From NCBI GenBank assembly GCA_023634235.1, contig JAMKCF010000016.1, positions 2,156,001-2,220,000 of the forward strand: DNA of 64,000 nucleotides. Reading direction: 5' to 3'. The notes under the pieces are model-generated. The model did not search any database and was not told where the DNA came from. It saw nothing but the letters and a program-made list of their open reading frames with translations. This document shows positions 23,410-38,400 of the stretch, piece by piece. Position numbers and translations under genes: made by a program. This DNA comes from Pisaster brevispinus. Taxonomy: Eukaryota > Echinodermata > Asteroidea > Forcipulatida > Asteriidae. How positions within the stretch are numbered: position 1 is the first letter of the stretch; the number at the start of each line of letters is the position of its first letter.

Positions 23410-26400
23410 CTGAAAGGGGAAAAGCAAACGTGGAACGCGTCAAAACATGAAAAGTTCGAGAAGTTAAAGGGGCCGTGTCTTCATGATCAAAGAAGGCTTG
23501 TGGCTGTACATGGAGGTATGAACTCTCACCCAGTTACTTCACACGCCTGCCCTCCCTCTATATAAAATCCAAAGTGTGGTGGCCGAGCGGTTAAGAGCAC
23601 TGGACTCAAGCTCTGGTGTTTCTGATCAGCAGAGTGTGAGTTCGAGTCCCGGTCATGACACTTGTGTCCTTGAACAAGATGCTTTACCATAATTACTTAG
23701 TCCTTCAGATGGGACATTAAGCTGTCGGTTTCGTGTACATGTAATAGGATTAGGATTGGTAGTGCACGTAAAAGAACTCGGACCACATGTCTTGGAAGAG
23801 TAGGGGTTAACCCTGCTGTTTCTGGTTCACATAACAAGCACCCTTGTTGACAGTTTTCCTCAGGCTTGCGAGCTACAGTGATTAAGTTCACTTATGAGGC
23901 ATTCTTGGTTTCATTACCAGAAACACAATCATGGAGAGCTCGCGTATGTGCAGGAACTGAGTTAGAGATCATAATTCCATAAACAGCCAAAGGCCTGTTG
24001 ATCATGACAACACAGCCTCTTTACATGTTACATAAGATGAGATAAAAACTATTCACCTAGGATATCGACTAACTAGATCTGAATTAGACTTACCTCAAAT
24101 CTGACTTTCTACTTCATCTAAATTTATCACACTATTAGGCTAGACTATCACAGCAGTTATCACGCTCTGTGGCCCTAATTAAAAAAGCTATCGAAGTTCT
24201 TTAGGGCGGTGCAAGCACATGGCTAGACTTGATACAAGTCTACTAAAAACCAAACCAACCATACTTGTACCTATTGAGTACCTACTTTTAGTCTGTCAAG
24301 CTAGTCTTCTGTAGCAGTTATCATGCAATACTGTGGTAAGCCTTACAAAAGATTCGGGATGGAACAGCACACAGGGCTAGACTAGGTACAAGTCTACTAG
24401 AAACCTAATGAACTTACTTTAATGTAGCTGTATGCTACAATCCTTACTAAACAAATTATCTGCTTACAGCATGAATTTGAGCAGACAACAATGCTAAGAA
24501 ACCAAATCTGCCAAGCGAAAGTTACCTGAAAACTTTTGAATAAATATGTCATGAGATTTTAGCTGGTAACCAGTGTGTTGGTAAGCAAGACTTCTTACAT
24601 GATTTATGGTTGAAACTTGATGAATGTGAAACTTCATGAAAAAATGGCACATGGGTGTATTCCCCTTATTCTAGACCCAGAACATCCCAAATGCTACAAT
24701 TCAAGAGGTTTACAGACTGTGCATCACCAGAAATACAAAACTACAGGTTTGGTCACAATGTGGACTACTTGTCTCTTACTTCGGCGACTGCTTTACTTCT
24801 TTCAAGAAAATATGAAGGCTCAAGGAGATTTTGAGAAAATATTGAAATCAGAAAAAAATCCTAATAAATCACACGCACGATGTAGATATTATGTGCAACC
24901 TCTTTCCTAGCCTTAAATACTCCTACATGTACATACTGTAGGTTTAATCCTCTAGGTTAAAACTAAGTAATATGCCGAAATGAAAATGTAAGCTAGTAAT
25001 TTCAAGGAATAAATAGGCCTATTAAAGTTAGTGATATGACTAATAACTGTACCGACCCCTGACCCAACGGCATGGTTTGGACTGAGGACTGCACAAGTAA
25101 ACTGATCATGCTTTACATGGGGTCTAACAGTTTTGTTGTTGAGTTACAAAAGTATGGCATTGGGTTTTGTGAATGAGAAAGCGAAGGCAGTTGGAAAAGG
25201 GTATGGGTTTATGATTCATGCACAGATGTGGAAGGACATTGTGTGGATATTGTTATGAGCAAACAGAGTAAATGAAAGGTTTAAACACTGAGAACATGAT
25301 TTAACTAATGAAAAAATTGTCACATTTTTTTCCAAATAATTTGTGGTTGAACAAAGAACAATTGACTAGAGTGGGATTTGAACCAACAACCCGGTTTAAA
25401 GTGCCGGCGCTCTACCAACTGAGCTATCCAGTCTTATTTTGGCCGTCTCCCTATTAGTCAATATCTTTGTTCAGGGGTGCCAGTCAGAAGCCATACAACT
25501 GTTAACTGCCCTGTAGCCAGGGATCACAACCAAGTTTATGATACAACCTGGGAAGCGGCAGCCACGGGATCATGTTAAGGGGATGCAACTTCTTTTTATT
25601 TCTAATATCAAGTTATAAACCACAAGGAAAGCTGACTGGCCCTTATGGTTTATAACTTGCGATTTTTTTTTTCAATGAATGTTTTATGTGATGAAAATAA
25701 TCTGTGGACTTTATGAAGTTTTAGTAAATGATGGCATGATACTTTTTTTTTTAAGTAAAAGGACAACGTACAGTGCAACAGGAGGTTGGGATTTTGTGAA
25801 CCATTCATAACCAATTTCCTCATTGCTGGACAGGAAAAAAAAAAGAAAGAACAAAAGACAACACACGTGAGATTTTAGAAAGACTGTTAAATAGTAAACA
25901 AAACGTCAACGATGCTGAATAGCCGAAATGTGTTAAGTAGACTCCAGCTTTTTTTGAATGGTGTGTTTATCACAGGCTGTGATTCATCCCTGAAAAAATA
26001 TCAACAAGTTGAAGGTTAAAGAAGTAGTTTCGTCAAAACTACTAAGCGTGATTGGAATTTCACAAACACTTAACAACATTTCAATTTCTGTTGGCAAGTG
26101 TTGAACAAATCCACTTTGAGGGAAGTCCAGGGGGGGGGGGAAGAGAGAGAAAAAACAAACAAGGAAAACAAAAGGTGTTTAGTTGAAGCCGGAACGCCTA
26201 AAAAACAACAACCCAACATTAACATTAAACAAAGGGGAAAATTAAACAATTGGAGGAAGGATGCACAACATGCAATTTCTACAGTGCTTACCCTTACAGT
26301 AACATAAGCCTGGCATACATTGTCTAGTAAAAACTGCTACGGGCTAGTAAAAATCACTTCTTGAATTTGCCCTGTGGGCTACTAAAAACTGTGCAACCTA

Positions 26401-29400
26401 CTTGTTTAAAAAGCTCATATTTTTCCCTTTTCAGATGTGAATAATAATTTGTAAAAATGTGTTTGAATGTGTGAATGTAACTTCATTTTTTTTGGTTGTG
26501 ATCGCTACCATGAACACATCGGAAAGATAGACTGATGACAATATTTAAAAGCTGGGCTACTCGCAAGTAAAATGCACAGTTTACTAGTCTGGTGGGCTAC
26601 TTTACAAAAAGCTTACAATGCAACGCCTGTTCTAGTTGATAAATGAGAGTTATTTGGGATTAGAAACACTGAAAGTTGAGTAGAGTGCCAAAAAGAGCTG
26701 AGTGTAGAGGTATGCTAAAATTAATTACATGTACTAGTCCAAACATTAAAGGCCTTGTCACACTGGGCAATTTTTTCAGGCAACTTGGAGGCAATCAACT
26801 GCACTGTATGTACAAGGAACACTTCGGCAGCACAAGAGACAATCATTCTGGCTGCAACTCACTATTCACAAGAAAATACTGAGAGAAACTGAAATGTGAA
26901 TAAGATTGCCTGGAGTTGGTTGTCTGCAAATTGCCTAGAGTGACATGACCTTTGGCATGCAAAGACAAACTATCAGTTACTCCACACAACAAGGTCAGCA
27001 AGCAGTGAAGACGCACTAGCAAACTACAAGGGTGGAGAAAAGCTGAAGGAGAAAGGGTGGTTATTACATGACAACCTGAGTACTAACTTCGCAGAACAGA
27101 AAGAACGAAAGACGGAAAAGAAAGAATTGGCGTCTTGGTTCCAAGTCGCTCCTCTCGTTGAATTGCGATACATTCCCAGGGGAGACAAACAATAAAATAA
27201 AAATACTCTGACAGAGGGTCCTGTTTTCATCCAGTGGTTTGTGGGGTGTTACGGTCTGTGGCTGATAGCGCCCTCTATTGGTGTTTTTTGTTGTTATTAT
27301 TGATCCCGACTAATTAACACAGGAACGCCTTGGAACCAAGTCTAAAAAGAATGCAGCATGCGTGTTAACATTGAGTTCCACAAATTGACACAACATTTCA
27401 CTGCCAAGACACCAGATAGCTCAATTAGTATACAAGATTTTAAACACTGGGTTTGTGCGTACAATAATTTTAAACCTTCATTATGACCATTTTTGAAACC
27501 TTAGCTTCAGCTCTCACTCCGGCCTGGGCTTCGTCGGGAATTTAGAAAAAAGTACACTTTCAGTATGGAACTTCAAACAGGTGAATGGCAGTGCCACTGT
27601 GGGGCGCCGATTTTCAGCTTTGGTCTTCAAACAGGCGAATGACAGTGCCACTTGGCTCTCACAGAGACGCCGGCAGTAATTGTTCAAACGTACATTTATT
27701 TTTCAGTTTTGGTCTTCAAACAGGCGAATGACAGTGCTACTTAGCTCTGGCTGGGACTCCAACTGTAATTTTTCAAAGGCACATTTTCAGTTTTGGTCTT
27801 CACACAGGTGAATGACAGAGCCACTTGGCTCTGGCTGGGGTACGTCAGTAATTATTCAACCGAGCACTTTCAGTACAGAACATCAAACAGGTGGCTGACC
27901 GTGCCTACATATGTTGAGTGACAGTGCCTATGCCAGAACCCAAGCTGAGGTTTCTAAAATGGCCTATGATGCGGCTATCTTGATCATGTTCCCTAACACA
28001 CAAGAGCACTCATACATAGGTTTTTCAATGCCAACAGAAAGGCACCAGGCTATTGAGTCCTCCCAGCCTCGGTATGGTTACACTCGTTTGAATGGGAGAC
28101 AGTCAAGATATCTACACCACCATAAAGGTTCATCCCAAGACTACGGTCTCCACAAACCTAGGTTATGAAAATATCGCGTTAAGATCTCTTTCGAGTTCCG
28201 CTTTCTCGTTCCTGTAAGTATGACTTGGGTCTCCGTACAGCCCCTCGTTGTTAGCATAGGTCGGGTAACTCCTGTATGACGATGCAATTGATGGCGCGAT
28301 CGCGGATGGGCTGGCGATGTCGCCGTATATGGGATGGACTGTAGGGAGATCCTCTAAGGCCAAGCCGTTGCTATGGAAGCAAAAGAAAGAATCTTGAAGG
28401 TGACTCCGCAAGCGATACACCATTATCATGCTGCCACCATCTTGGTCATGTTCCTCGTATCCAACACAGGCATGCAACTGCCCGATGAAAAAAAAAGAGG
28501 AAATTTTCAAAGGCACAACGCAAGTGCGGAGCGAGGCAGCCAAAACGCCAAGGGACATGAGATCCACAATGGTACCCTTGAAAATTTTGAGGTTTATTAT
28601 GCTCTTAGGTGCATTCTTAGCATGTACTAGGCTTATTTCACATTATTGTGGTTGTACATTGTTGTTGCCAAGCATATATAAGGCTTTTAAAAAAAAATCG
28701 CCAAAACAATTTTTATTTTAATTTTTTTTTTTTCGATTTTTTTTTTTTTTAGCGCTGATCATTTTAAAAAAACGCGGAAATCCGCGGAAACGCGGAAGAG
28801 TTGCATGCCTGCCAACAACAGTAACAAATGCTAACATGTATTGTACATAAAAGGAACCAGACTATTTCCCCTTCCAGGCTCCATTTGGTTTGATTTGAAT
28901 GGGTGAATATCAAGACGGCAACTCCCTGATAAAGCTCTTTGTGGTTTTATTTTGTGGGGTTTAACTCCTGTGTGCAATTGCATAAATTTCATAAAATGGT
29001 GCTTAGCAAATTTTTCTGCTCAGCAACTTGTAGAATGGAACCAGACACACACAATATAAACTACATGGCATTTTGGCTGGTTACCTGTTTACACTTGCTT
29101 AGCAAAGATTGTTCTGTGCTTAGCACTTTCTTGTGCATAACAGCTTTATGAAATTCGGCCGGGGGACCTAATTTCATGAATATACTTAAGCAGACAGAGA
29201 TGTTTAACATTCTTCTCTGCTAAGCAAATGTAAGCAGGATACCAGTCACAAATGGCACGTGACATTATATTTTGGCTGGTAACCTTTTCTGGTAAGTATG
29301 ATTCTGTTGTGCTTAGCTGCTTTTTGTGCTTAAGCAGCCATATGAAACTGGGCCCAAGTGGGTTAAGATTTACTCAAGCGATTTTTTTTTCTGTTTCAGT

Positions 29401-32400
29401 ATAAAGCAGGTAATATCAAACTGTTTATCCGCACTGTGAGCTTGACCCCCTGCCTATCTTTTGAAAGTCAGATGCAGAGTCAAATCCCTCTCCCTGTGAT
29501 CAAGTTTGTTAAAAGGTCGTGTCCAAATTGGCGGCTACAGCTATGGCTACGGCTAGATTTGGGCGTCATCATGCGATGACGTAAAAGATGCCTTAGCAAC
29601 GCTCTTATCAACAGTCGTAGCCATATAGCTGCAGCCGCTAATTCAGAGGGCCTCAGCTTCAAAATGGGATTTAGAAATATTAGTTTGTGGCATTTCAAAT
29701 ACATCATGCAGTGTTGGCTGTTTTTTAAAACCATGCTCCACTCTGCAAAAAAGGAATACAATGTTTGATTTTTGTTAATAAAGCAAAAAAATGGATCTTG
29801 CAATCAGCCACAATTTCTGAAAAACAAACACCTCTGTATGAGTTAGTATACAGTATGACTCTAACCACAGCGTTTAACAAAATTAATCATGTAGCTGCCA
29901 CCTTATGGTTATTGCTGCCCAATACAACCCTCCTACTATTGGTATCATTTTCGAGTCGGCCATAAAGCCATTCAATTGCAATGGTTTGGTATGTTGCCAC
30001 AATTGTACAAAAAAAAATGTGTATGTGTAGACTAGGTAGATGCATTTATCATGTGATATATTGCAGGCTGGCAAAGTGCATAAATATCATTCAAAAATAC
30101 AGTGGATGGTTTTGAATGGTAAGACAGTAGGAGGGTTGACTGTGTACTGTGTAGATGTATTCACCACATGATATTATAGGCTGGCCTAGTGCATTGCTCA
30201 TTCATACATATCCGGGACAGTTTATCCATTCTGATTGGTCAAGAGGAGATCATATGGCCATGTTGAGAGGGGAATATAAACACAGTGATGAGTGTTTAAA
30301 CATGACCCGAGGAATAGTTTTATGCAGTTGTTAAAAACCTTGCAGGGTTGTGGTCATGTGATAAAGGACCTTGTCTTCGGCTCAGTCTTTTATCGCCAGG
30401 ACACGACCCTGCAAGGTTTAACCACTCTCATTTCAGACCTTGTTGCAACTCTTTTATTCAAAACCACAGAGGATGAAATTGAACAGTCAGTTGGTATTGG
30501 CCATTACAGGTCCATGCACAATGACTTCTACAATCATGACGATACAAAAGTTAATTTCTTGTATCATTGGTGCGTTGTTAAGACTCTTGCATTGTTATTC
30601 TGTGCGGTAGCTGCTTGCTATGGACCATTAGCTGAGTTATCAGCAAAATTACGTTATGCCCGTAGATAGTTAGTAAAGATCATAGAAAACAGCCCATCTG
30701 AAGTTTGAGAATGGAATTATCCTCAAAAGCGAAACACTTTCTGGAAAGTTTGCATGTTGCGGCCGAGAGCACTGGACTCAAGCTCTGGTGTCTCTGATCA
30801 GCAGAGTGAGGGTTCCACTCCCAGTGTCCTTGAGTAAGACACTTAACCATGCCTTGCCCTTCAGATTGGACGTAAAGCTGTAGGAGCTGCTAGTTGGTGT
30901 AATTCACGCACAAGAACCTGGTACACAACATGTACATTTATTGTTAAGAGAAGGGGTTTGCCTGTGTTTTCTGGTACGGTTGGCTGCAGATTGCAGTACA
31001 CCTTGCAAAATGTTACATGGTGCTATGTAAATAAATGGGTCTTTAAATAATTGGAACAAAGCTCTGCATGCTTAGGCGGGATTCAGACCGTAATCCTAGA
31101 GGTGAAAGGCAAGGAAAGAAACCACTACGCCAACGCGAATGTACAGGCATAATCCACAACAAGTACCAAACCATGTTGCTTCAGTCAGCAAGGTACATGT
31201 AGAGTGATCAAAATTTTTATGAAATTTAAGAACTATCTACAGCGTTTTTTTTTTTTAGTAGTTAAGAAGTTGTACAAGAAAACATGAAAGTAAGCAGTGC
31301 AATGGCTGCAGTTCCCATAAAAAAAAACCATGCTGAAGCTCAATGGTTGAAGGCAGGAGAGGAGACTAGTTATTAGAAAGGTATGATATCAGACTTGAGT
31401 ATGAGACTACTGATATGTTGCGATGAATGTGATTATGATTTGGTGATTGGTGTGTGCAGATAAAGTGAAATGGACCTTCTTCATCTAATATGAGTGTATT
31501 ATCACATGAAAAATCTTTCAGGAAAACAAATGAATATGGTACAAGTGCACTGTATCATACTTTTTTCAATTCATTTTTTTACGTAGATGAAAACCTACAA
31601 TTAGAAGAAATTGTATACGGCTAAATCTTTACTGGTGTTAATCTGGATTGGTCCAATCTTATCAGAGTCCAAACGTTTGGGTGATTTTGGAGGAGACGGG
31701 AAGGCCTCTAGCCAAATACACTTGGGTTAGGGCTTTAAACTAGCATTTATCAACTTGGATGCTGCAAACAGGAAAACAAAATAAGTAAATAAATCTATAA
31801 ACCTAAAGTTAGATCTAGACTCATCAACTTGGATGATACTAATTAGTATAAATTAATTCCAACTAGCAGTTAACCTAGATTAAGATTAAAGCTAACTATC
31901 AAACTGGATAACAGCTAAAAACATGTTTCAACCTGGATTAACATCCAAGCTAGTCATCATAAAATACTGCATCTAACTATCAAGCTAAGCCTGGATTACC
32001 TGGTCAACCTGGACTAACATCCAAGCTTACCATCAACTTGGCATGCAGCTAACTATCAACTGGGGTTACGGTTAACCATCAACCTGGATAACAGCTAATA
32101 ACAATGATCAACCTGGATTAAAATCCAAGCTAACCATCAAGCTGAATTACAGCTTATAACATGGATCAACCTGCATTAATCCAAGCTAATCATCAACCTG
32201 AATTACAGCTTATAATATGGATCAACCTGCATTAATCCAAGCTAATCATCAACCTGAATTACAGCTTATAACATGGATCAACCTGCATTAATCCAAGCTA
32301 ACCATCGACCTGGGTCGCAGATGAATATCAACCCGGATTATGAAATATTAATACTACCAACCCCTGCATTAATCTGTCAGCTTCGTATGTGGCATGCGTA

Positions 32401-35400
32401 GGCATTTTCCAGCGATCATCAGCGAATCGACTAACAGGTTCATGTAAACTCTGGTACTGACTGCTGGCTCTGTGAAAGGGGACCAGAAAAGGGGTTGAAT
32501 CAATTTCTTTGGATTTAGTTTGGATTGTTATTTCTTCGTGCAATGCTTCCTCTTTTTCTCCCCTCCTACGAGGGACAACTACTACTGATGTTTGACACTT
32601 AACATGCATGTTAGCGGACTAATAATCTACATAAATGAAGAAGATTTCCTACAAGAATGTTAAAACCTGCATAAGTTCAGGTTTCCTTTGACTGAAGTAT
32701 TGAAAACATGTTTGTTAAAGGTAGGGTCTTAGATTGATTGTTGTCAAGAGAATACTGATTTACAGGCAAAAATATAAAGAAAGATACAATAAAGGTTTCA
32801 TGTGAAAGTTTCAGCTGAATACAATGTTTACTTGTCAGCTTGTAGAGAAAACAGCGAAAACAGCAGTGTTTTCACAAAAGCGTCAAATCTATCCACATTT
32901 TAAGGAAGGTGACAGCAGGTGCAAACCGCATCTCTGGCTGCAGCATCCGCGAACGGACACCAACCCTCAGAAAATGAATGATTTCTCAGAATGGTTTGGG
33001 TGAAAATTTATCCAAACCATGCTACTTCGAAGGGAATCCTTTCTCAAAATAGTTTGTACTATCGACAGCTGTAGTGCTTCTCACCAAGTAAGTTTTTATA
33101 GTATTTACCAATCTATGACCCTACCTTTACATTTTCATGCGGCATTTACTGATCTGAGCTTTATTGTTAGTTGGATATGTTCAATGGAAGCGGCCGGTTA
33201 CGTGTTTATGAGGGTATGCATCTGTAATGAGGAACTACGTCTGTGAACACAATAAAAAAGATTTCCTACAAAAAAAATTATGTTGAAACCTACAACAGTT
33301 CAGGTTTCAACCTACTCAAATACTAAAATCCTAATCTGTCTGTTAAATTTTTTGTGGCAGCATTTGTTTCTTTGAGCTTTATCATTACTTTGATTTGTAC
33401 ATTGAAAGCAGGTTATTATATATGCAGGCCTGGAATTTCTTCTTAGAGGAAACTTTTGTAAAGGAAACTTTTGAAGGGGCAGAAAGGCCTAGACTAGGGC
33501 AACAAAGGCCATGGCCTCAGTGTAATTCCAGACCTGTATGTATTTATGAGGGTAGCGTCTGTAATAAGAGACTTTGGCTATGAATGTGAACATGGCCTAT
33601 AACTTAGCCATCATCTACATCTCTTCATTCCATATTTTTGGGGGACAGACTTACGGTGGAACATTTTCAGATTTTCCTCAATTGTATAGCTGGCAGCTAG
33701 ACTGCTGAAAGTTTATCCACATGGACTTTCCAATGTGTAGTGTGCAAAGGCAGGCACCCACCGTGATGCTTCATTTTGCCCGTACAAAGAGCAACAACAG
33801 GTCCTGGAAAACATGCCTTGTAAAATCCCTTTCCTGGGGTTGTTGTTAACTCTTGATTCCAGACATTTGCCTTGCTGTTTTACAAATGTGGCATACAAAA
33901 CCACAGTGGATGATATTGAATGGTCACACAGTAGGAGGGTTAATAATGTGTAATGGCTGAAATGAGCATGTATATGCAGTGGCTTGGTACAAGATAGAGC
34001 CTCAACATACTTGTGTGGGTCACAATTAAGAAAAAAACTATCAACTTTTTCCCCCATGACCCTCTATTGTTATGAAAAAAAAAAAAAAAAAAAAAAAAAC
34101 AACCACAAAACAAAACAAAACAAAAGCCAGTTGGTAATTTCTTCCCATTGTAACCCGTTGTACAGAATTGTTAGAGTTAGTATGTAAGTCATGTGGTGAT
34201 GATGCAATAATACAATCTTTATGGTCAGCTTAATATCCCCCGCCCCAACTCCATCCTTTAAAAAAAATGGTGGACCTCTGCTTTGTTTCCATAAGCCAGA
34301 TTTGCTTGAAGATATTATTCAGCAAAATTTATTGCCCTTTGATGCCTACAACATTTGTAAAAAGCAACATTTCCAAAATGCATTGATAAATGAATAATGG
34401 TGATTAGTTGTGTGATTCCGCACCAAAAATGACCGCCATCCCCAGCAACAGCTTTTCCAATTGAAAATTTTTGAGCATGCAAGCATTGCAGTACAGGCAA
34501 TAATCAAATAGATTTGTAAAATGCAATGTTATTTAGATTTCAAAGGCTCGAAACTCCTCCTAGACTTTTGGCGAGAGTCCAATGGGGTCTTTTGGGATGC
34601 TAGGTGGCAGCAGACTTACCAGGTCAATCCATTGTTCTCGGTAGCGTGCGCATATTCAGAACTAAGTAAACAATGGAAGTTTACCTTGTAAGTCTGCTGC
34701 CACCTAGTGTCCAAAGTCTCCAATTGGTTGCACTGGTTACAGTGACATTAAAACAGCACAAGTAGGTCTGGAATTACACAGTGGCCATAGAGGCAATGGC
34801 CTCCATTGCCCTGGTCTTTGCCAAATAGCATTGTATAATGCAATGTTGTTTATATTTCCAAGGCTCGAAACTCCCACTGAACTACTGGCCAGAGTCCAGC
34901 AATTTCAGCACTGGGCCAGTAACATCACAACAGCACAAGCAAGCCTTGAATTACATGGAGGCCACTGGGCCATGGTAGTGGCTGCTGAATGCGCCTCAGC
35001 TCCTTATAAATCCTAATACAAGGTGTTACCTACATCATACCTGGCATCATTGACACCTCAAAAATAGAAACACCAGTTTTACGAATCCACAGATAGCGAC
35101 CCAAGAAGTCATGCGAGTAGAGCTTATTACATGTACCCATACAAATGATGCGTTTAAAACAATGTACAAAAATCTCGAAACAAAATCTCTACTGTCGCAA
35201 GCAAATGACACCCTCTCTTGCCAGATTGTTTTTCTTGTTCCTTGCTGTCTCTCGTCAGAAATAGGAATGTTCTGATTTTTTGCAGCCTATAATCTCAAAA
35301 ATGTGGACAACTCCAGTTAAGTCTGATCAGTTGGCAGGTATGCATAAATCGATCTCATAAATCAAAACTTCAAACCTGTCAAAACCAAAGTAGTTTTGTT

Positions 35401-38400
35401 GTTGTTATTATAAATATTATTATTATTATTATTAAGATCTGATCATTACAACACACCCATCACGAGGATATTCCAGATAGTTGATCTCCGTCTCCACTTC
35501 GGCAAGACGCTCCATTTTCATCCTCTCACCAATTGAAGATGCTGCCCTTCTAAAAGATGATGGTTGGAGTGAAGGAAGTTAGTGATTAATTGCTCAAAAG
35601 GTATTCAAAAATTACAGAGAGAAAACATCACAGGGGTAGTAAAACCCGAGGAAACGGCAGCTGTGGAGAAAAGATCTTTGAAAAGATATAGGTCGTCGGC
35701 TAAGAGCAAAAAGGACTTATAAGATGTGGAAAGACCAAGTCAACTCAAAGCAAAAAGGACTAAGGCCTAGAAAAAACCTTCTACCCCATTGTGCGGGGTG
35801 GTGTTGTAAGTTCTTTTTGCTTTAAGCCAACTGGTTCTTTCCAGCTAGTATAAAGTCATTTTGCTCCGAGACGACAAAGTGTACTGAATGAACTCCTACA
35901 AAAAAGGTAGGGTCATAGATTGGTGAATACTCCAGAAATAAGAGACCATAAAATTTATGTTGATAGTATAAACTATTTTGACAAAGGATTCCATTTGAAG
36001 TAGCATGAATTGGAAAAATTTTCACTCATAAACATTTGAATCTGAGAAACGATTCATGCATGAATCGTTTCTCGGATTTCAGAGGGTTGGTGTACATTCA
36101 AGAGTGCTGCAGCCAGAGATGCGGTTGGTACCCGCTGTCACCTCGCTAAACGTGGATGGATTCAACGGTCTTCATGAAAATGCTGCGACAGTTTTTTGCT
36201 GTTTTCTCAACAAGTAGTCACTGCAGTGACTTTCACAGGTGACTGTTATTTTTAATTTTCTTGAAAAATTGCCTTTATATCAGCGTTTCGCTGACAAAAA
36301 CCAATCTATGACCCTACTTTTTGAGATGGTTCAGGATTGTAAGGAAGTATTGTTTTAATCATAATTGGCAGAGGGAAAAATTATTCCCCCAAAATCATGG
36401 TTTTTTTTTTACATGCCCCTTCGTGAAAACTTTCACAAGGTGTAAAGGACACAGTATAAGTCTTAAATTATTATGCATCCACTATTTGATTCATTTGAAT
36501 TGCTCTCAGTTTCAACAAGTTCTCATGGTATAATCCAAGACAAACAGAGGATGACGTACCCATACTCCACCGCCTGCTGCATCTCTTCCTCTTCTGGGGA
36601 CTCTTTGCCGCACATGTGCACGCAGATGCACATGGTCAGTCCGCACCTGTTGGTGCAGTAGCACAACACATCAATGAAGAGTAGAAGAATGAAGAAGCCA
36701 CCTACTAAGATTCCAATGAAGGCTGAGATGGGTAGTTCTCCAATGCGAAGACCAGGTCCTGTTAGACAAAATATAATTGCAAAAATTAGTTTAAATGGCC
36801 CGACGTTTCGACCTTGGCAGTCTTTTTCAAAGGATGATAAGACAGTCCACATATATTTAATAGATGTAATTTTTGCATCGGGGATAAAGAACTTAATTTG
36901 GTTTTACCCTTACTCCGTTGTGTATTAAGCACTGTATACTCAGTGCTCTTCCGAGCTCTGTTCGAATCCCATCCGAGTGATTGCCTGTGGATTTTTTTTT
37001 CACAGAGCTTGAGAGAGCACTGACTATAAAGTGCTTAATACACATCGGTGTAAGGGTAAAACCAAATTAAGTACAGTACACATAAACAAGTATACTAGTG
37101 TAACAGAAGCAACCAGATTACTAGACATATTGCTTTGTAAGCCAAAAACACTAAACCAGCAGAAAGGGTGGGCCTCATTGTTGTTTTGTGATCATCAAGA
37201 CGGGGCAAAATGTAACATTTTCAATTTGGCAAAAAAATAGTTTGTGGCCTGACGTTTTTACCCTAGCAGAGCCTTTCTTGAAGGCTAAATGACAACACTA
37301 CAAACATAAACCGACATGAAAATAAACACTGATGATCCACCTAATATAGATCTTCTGGTCGGTCGGGTTGGTGTTGTGGTATCTTTTCTTGCCTTTCACC
37401 TCTAGGACTCCGGTTCGAATCCTGCCAGGAGCACAATGTGGATTGGGTTTTCAGTCCCAACCTGCTTGCCTGGGTTTTCCCTGGACATTTTTTCAAAAGT
37501 TTTCCTCCCAGATATCAATCTGAAACTTCCCTCCTTGGTTTCTCTCCATGTGATTCTTGGCTAGTATCGTGATAAAGTTTGCTTTTCTGAGAAACTTTGG
37601 CGTCACAACCAAACATAAAACAAAAATAGGTCGATTATAAACCACACTTTACCTATTGGCTGATCTGTTACAGGTTGAATGGGAGCTCCACCCTTCATTC
37701 TAAAATTAAGAGCAGAAGCTGCACTCTTCCCATAGGTGCTCTCAGCATACAATTCCAGGTAGTAGTACGTCCCTGGTTTGAGGTTGGTGAGGAGGTAACG
37801 ATGGATTGGCGCTGTGTCACTGTTTTTGTCTGCCGGGATCTTCACCGGGTCCAGACCAATTTTATTCACATCCGGACCCTCAACCTGCAAATTAAAAGAA
37901 GTGGCTGATTAAGTCGAGTAAGGTTTCTTGTAATGTCATGTACAGGGATCTCTTTTTTGAGTTGTGGTGGGTCTAAAGAGAACCAATGATGTCAGAATTT
38001 GATGTTTCGATCAGCATGCTCTGATCGTCTTCAGGAAAAATATGTTTTTAAAGGAAACCAATTCTTCATACTCTGTCACAACTCCTCACAGAGCTTGGTC
38101 TCAGGATTGGTAGTGGCCCACTAGATCCCACTCTTTGTCTCATACTCTTGGTCTCGAGCAGTCAGGTTTCCATCTCCGCTCTTCAAGCCTCAAACTTGGT
38201 CTCAGACATTTAAGTCTTGCTCGGCGACTTCAAGGTTTCAACCCCAACACTGTAAATGGAAAGATCTTACAATACACTACCCTAATAGTTCCCTACCTCT
38301 GAGTAGACGATCTCATAAGCATTTATAGGGGAGCCTCCATCGTCATATGGTTCAATCCACACTATCTCATACATTGTATCTCTATCTGGCTCCCTCTCAA

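Larger units (their letters stand above)
23871..28162. other. Stretch between candidate tails C and B of the NCAM-like gene
   Basis: This is intron if tail C is used and intergenic otherwise. It contains a reverse tRNA-type SINE composite (25310-25650), a dispersed element with 'gggctactaaaaact' (26310-26640, similar to 51475-51665 in reverse) and an ~86-bp tandem repeat (27570-27905). No other coding exon can be supported. Confidence 0.5.

Noticed and set aside
23577..23660. tRNA-Ser-like gene
   Set aside because: A- and B-boxes are good, but no acceptor stem closes and the downstream body recurs in at least five places, so it is a SINE.
24617..24910. 97-codon plus-strand ORF
   Set aside because: No recognisable motif, no splice context, and composition like the surrounding DNA.
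30292..30669. 125-codon ORF
   Set aside because: It covers an inverted repeat (aaccttgcagggttgtgg and its complement) and dispersed-repeat sequence; no splice or family support.
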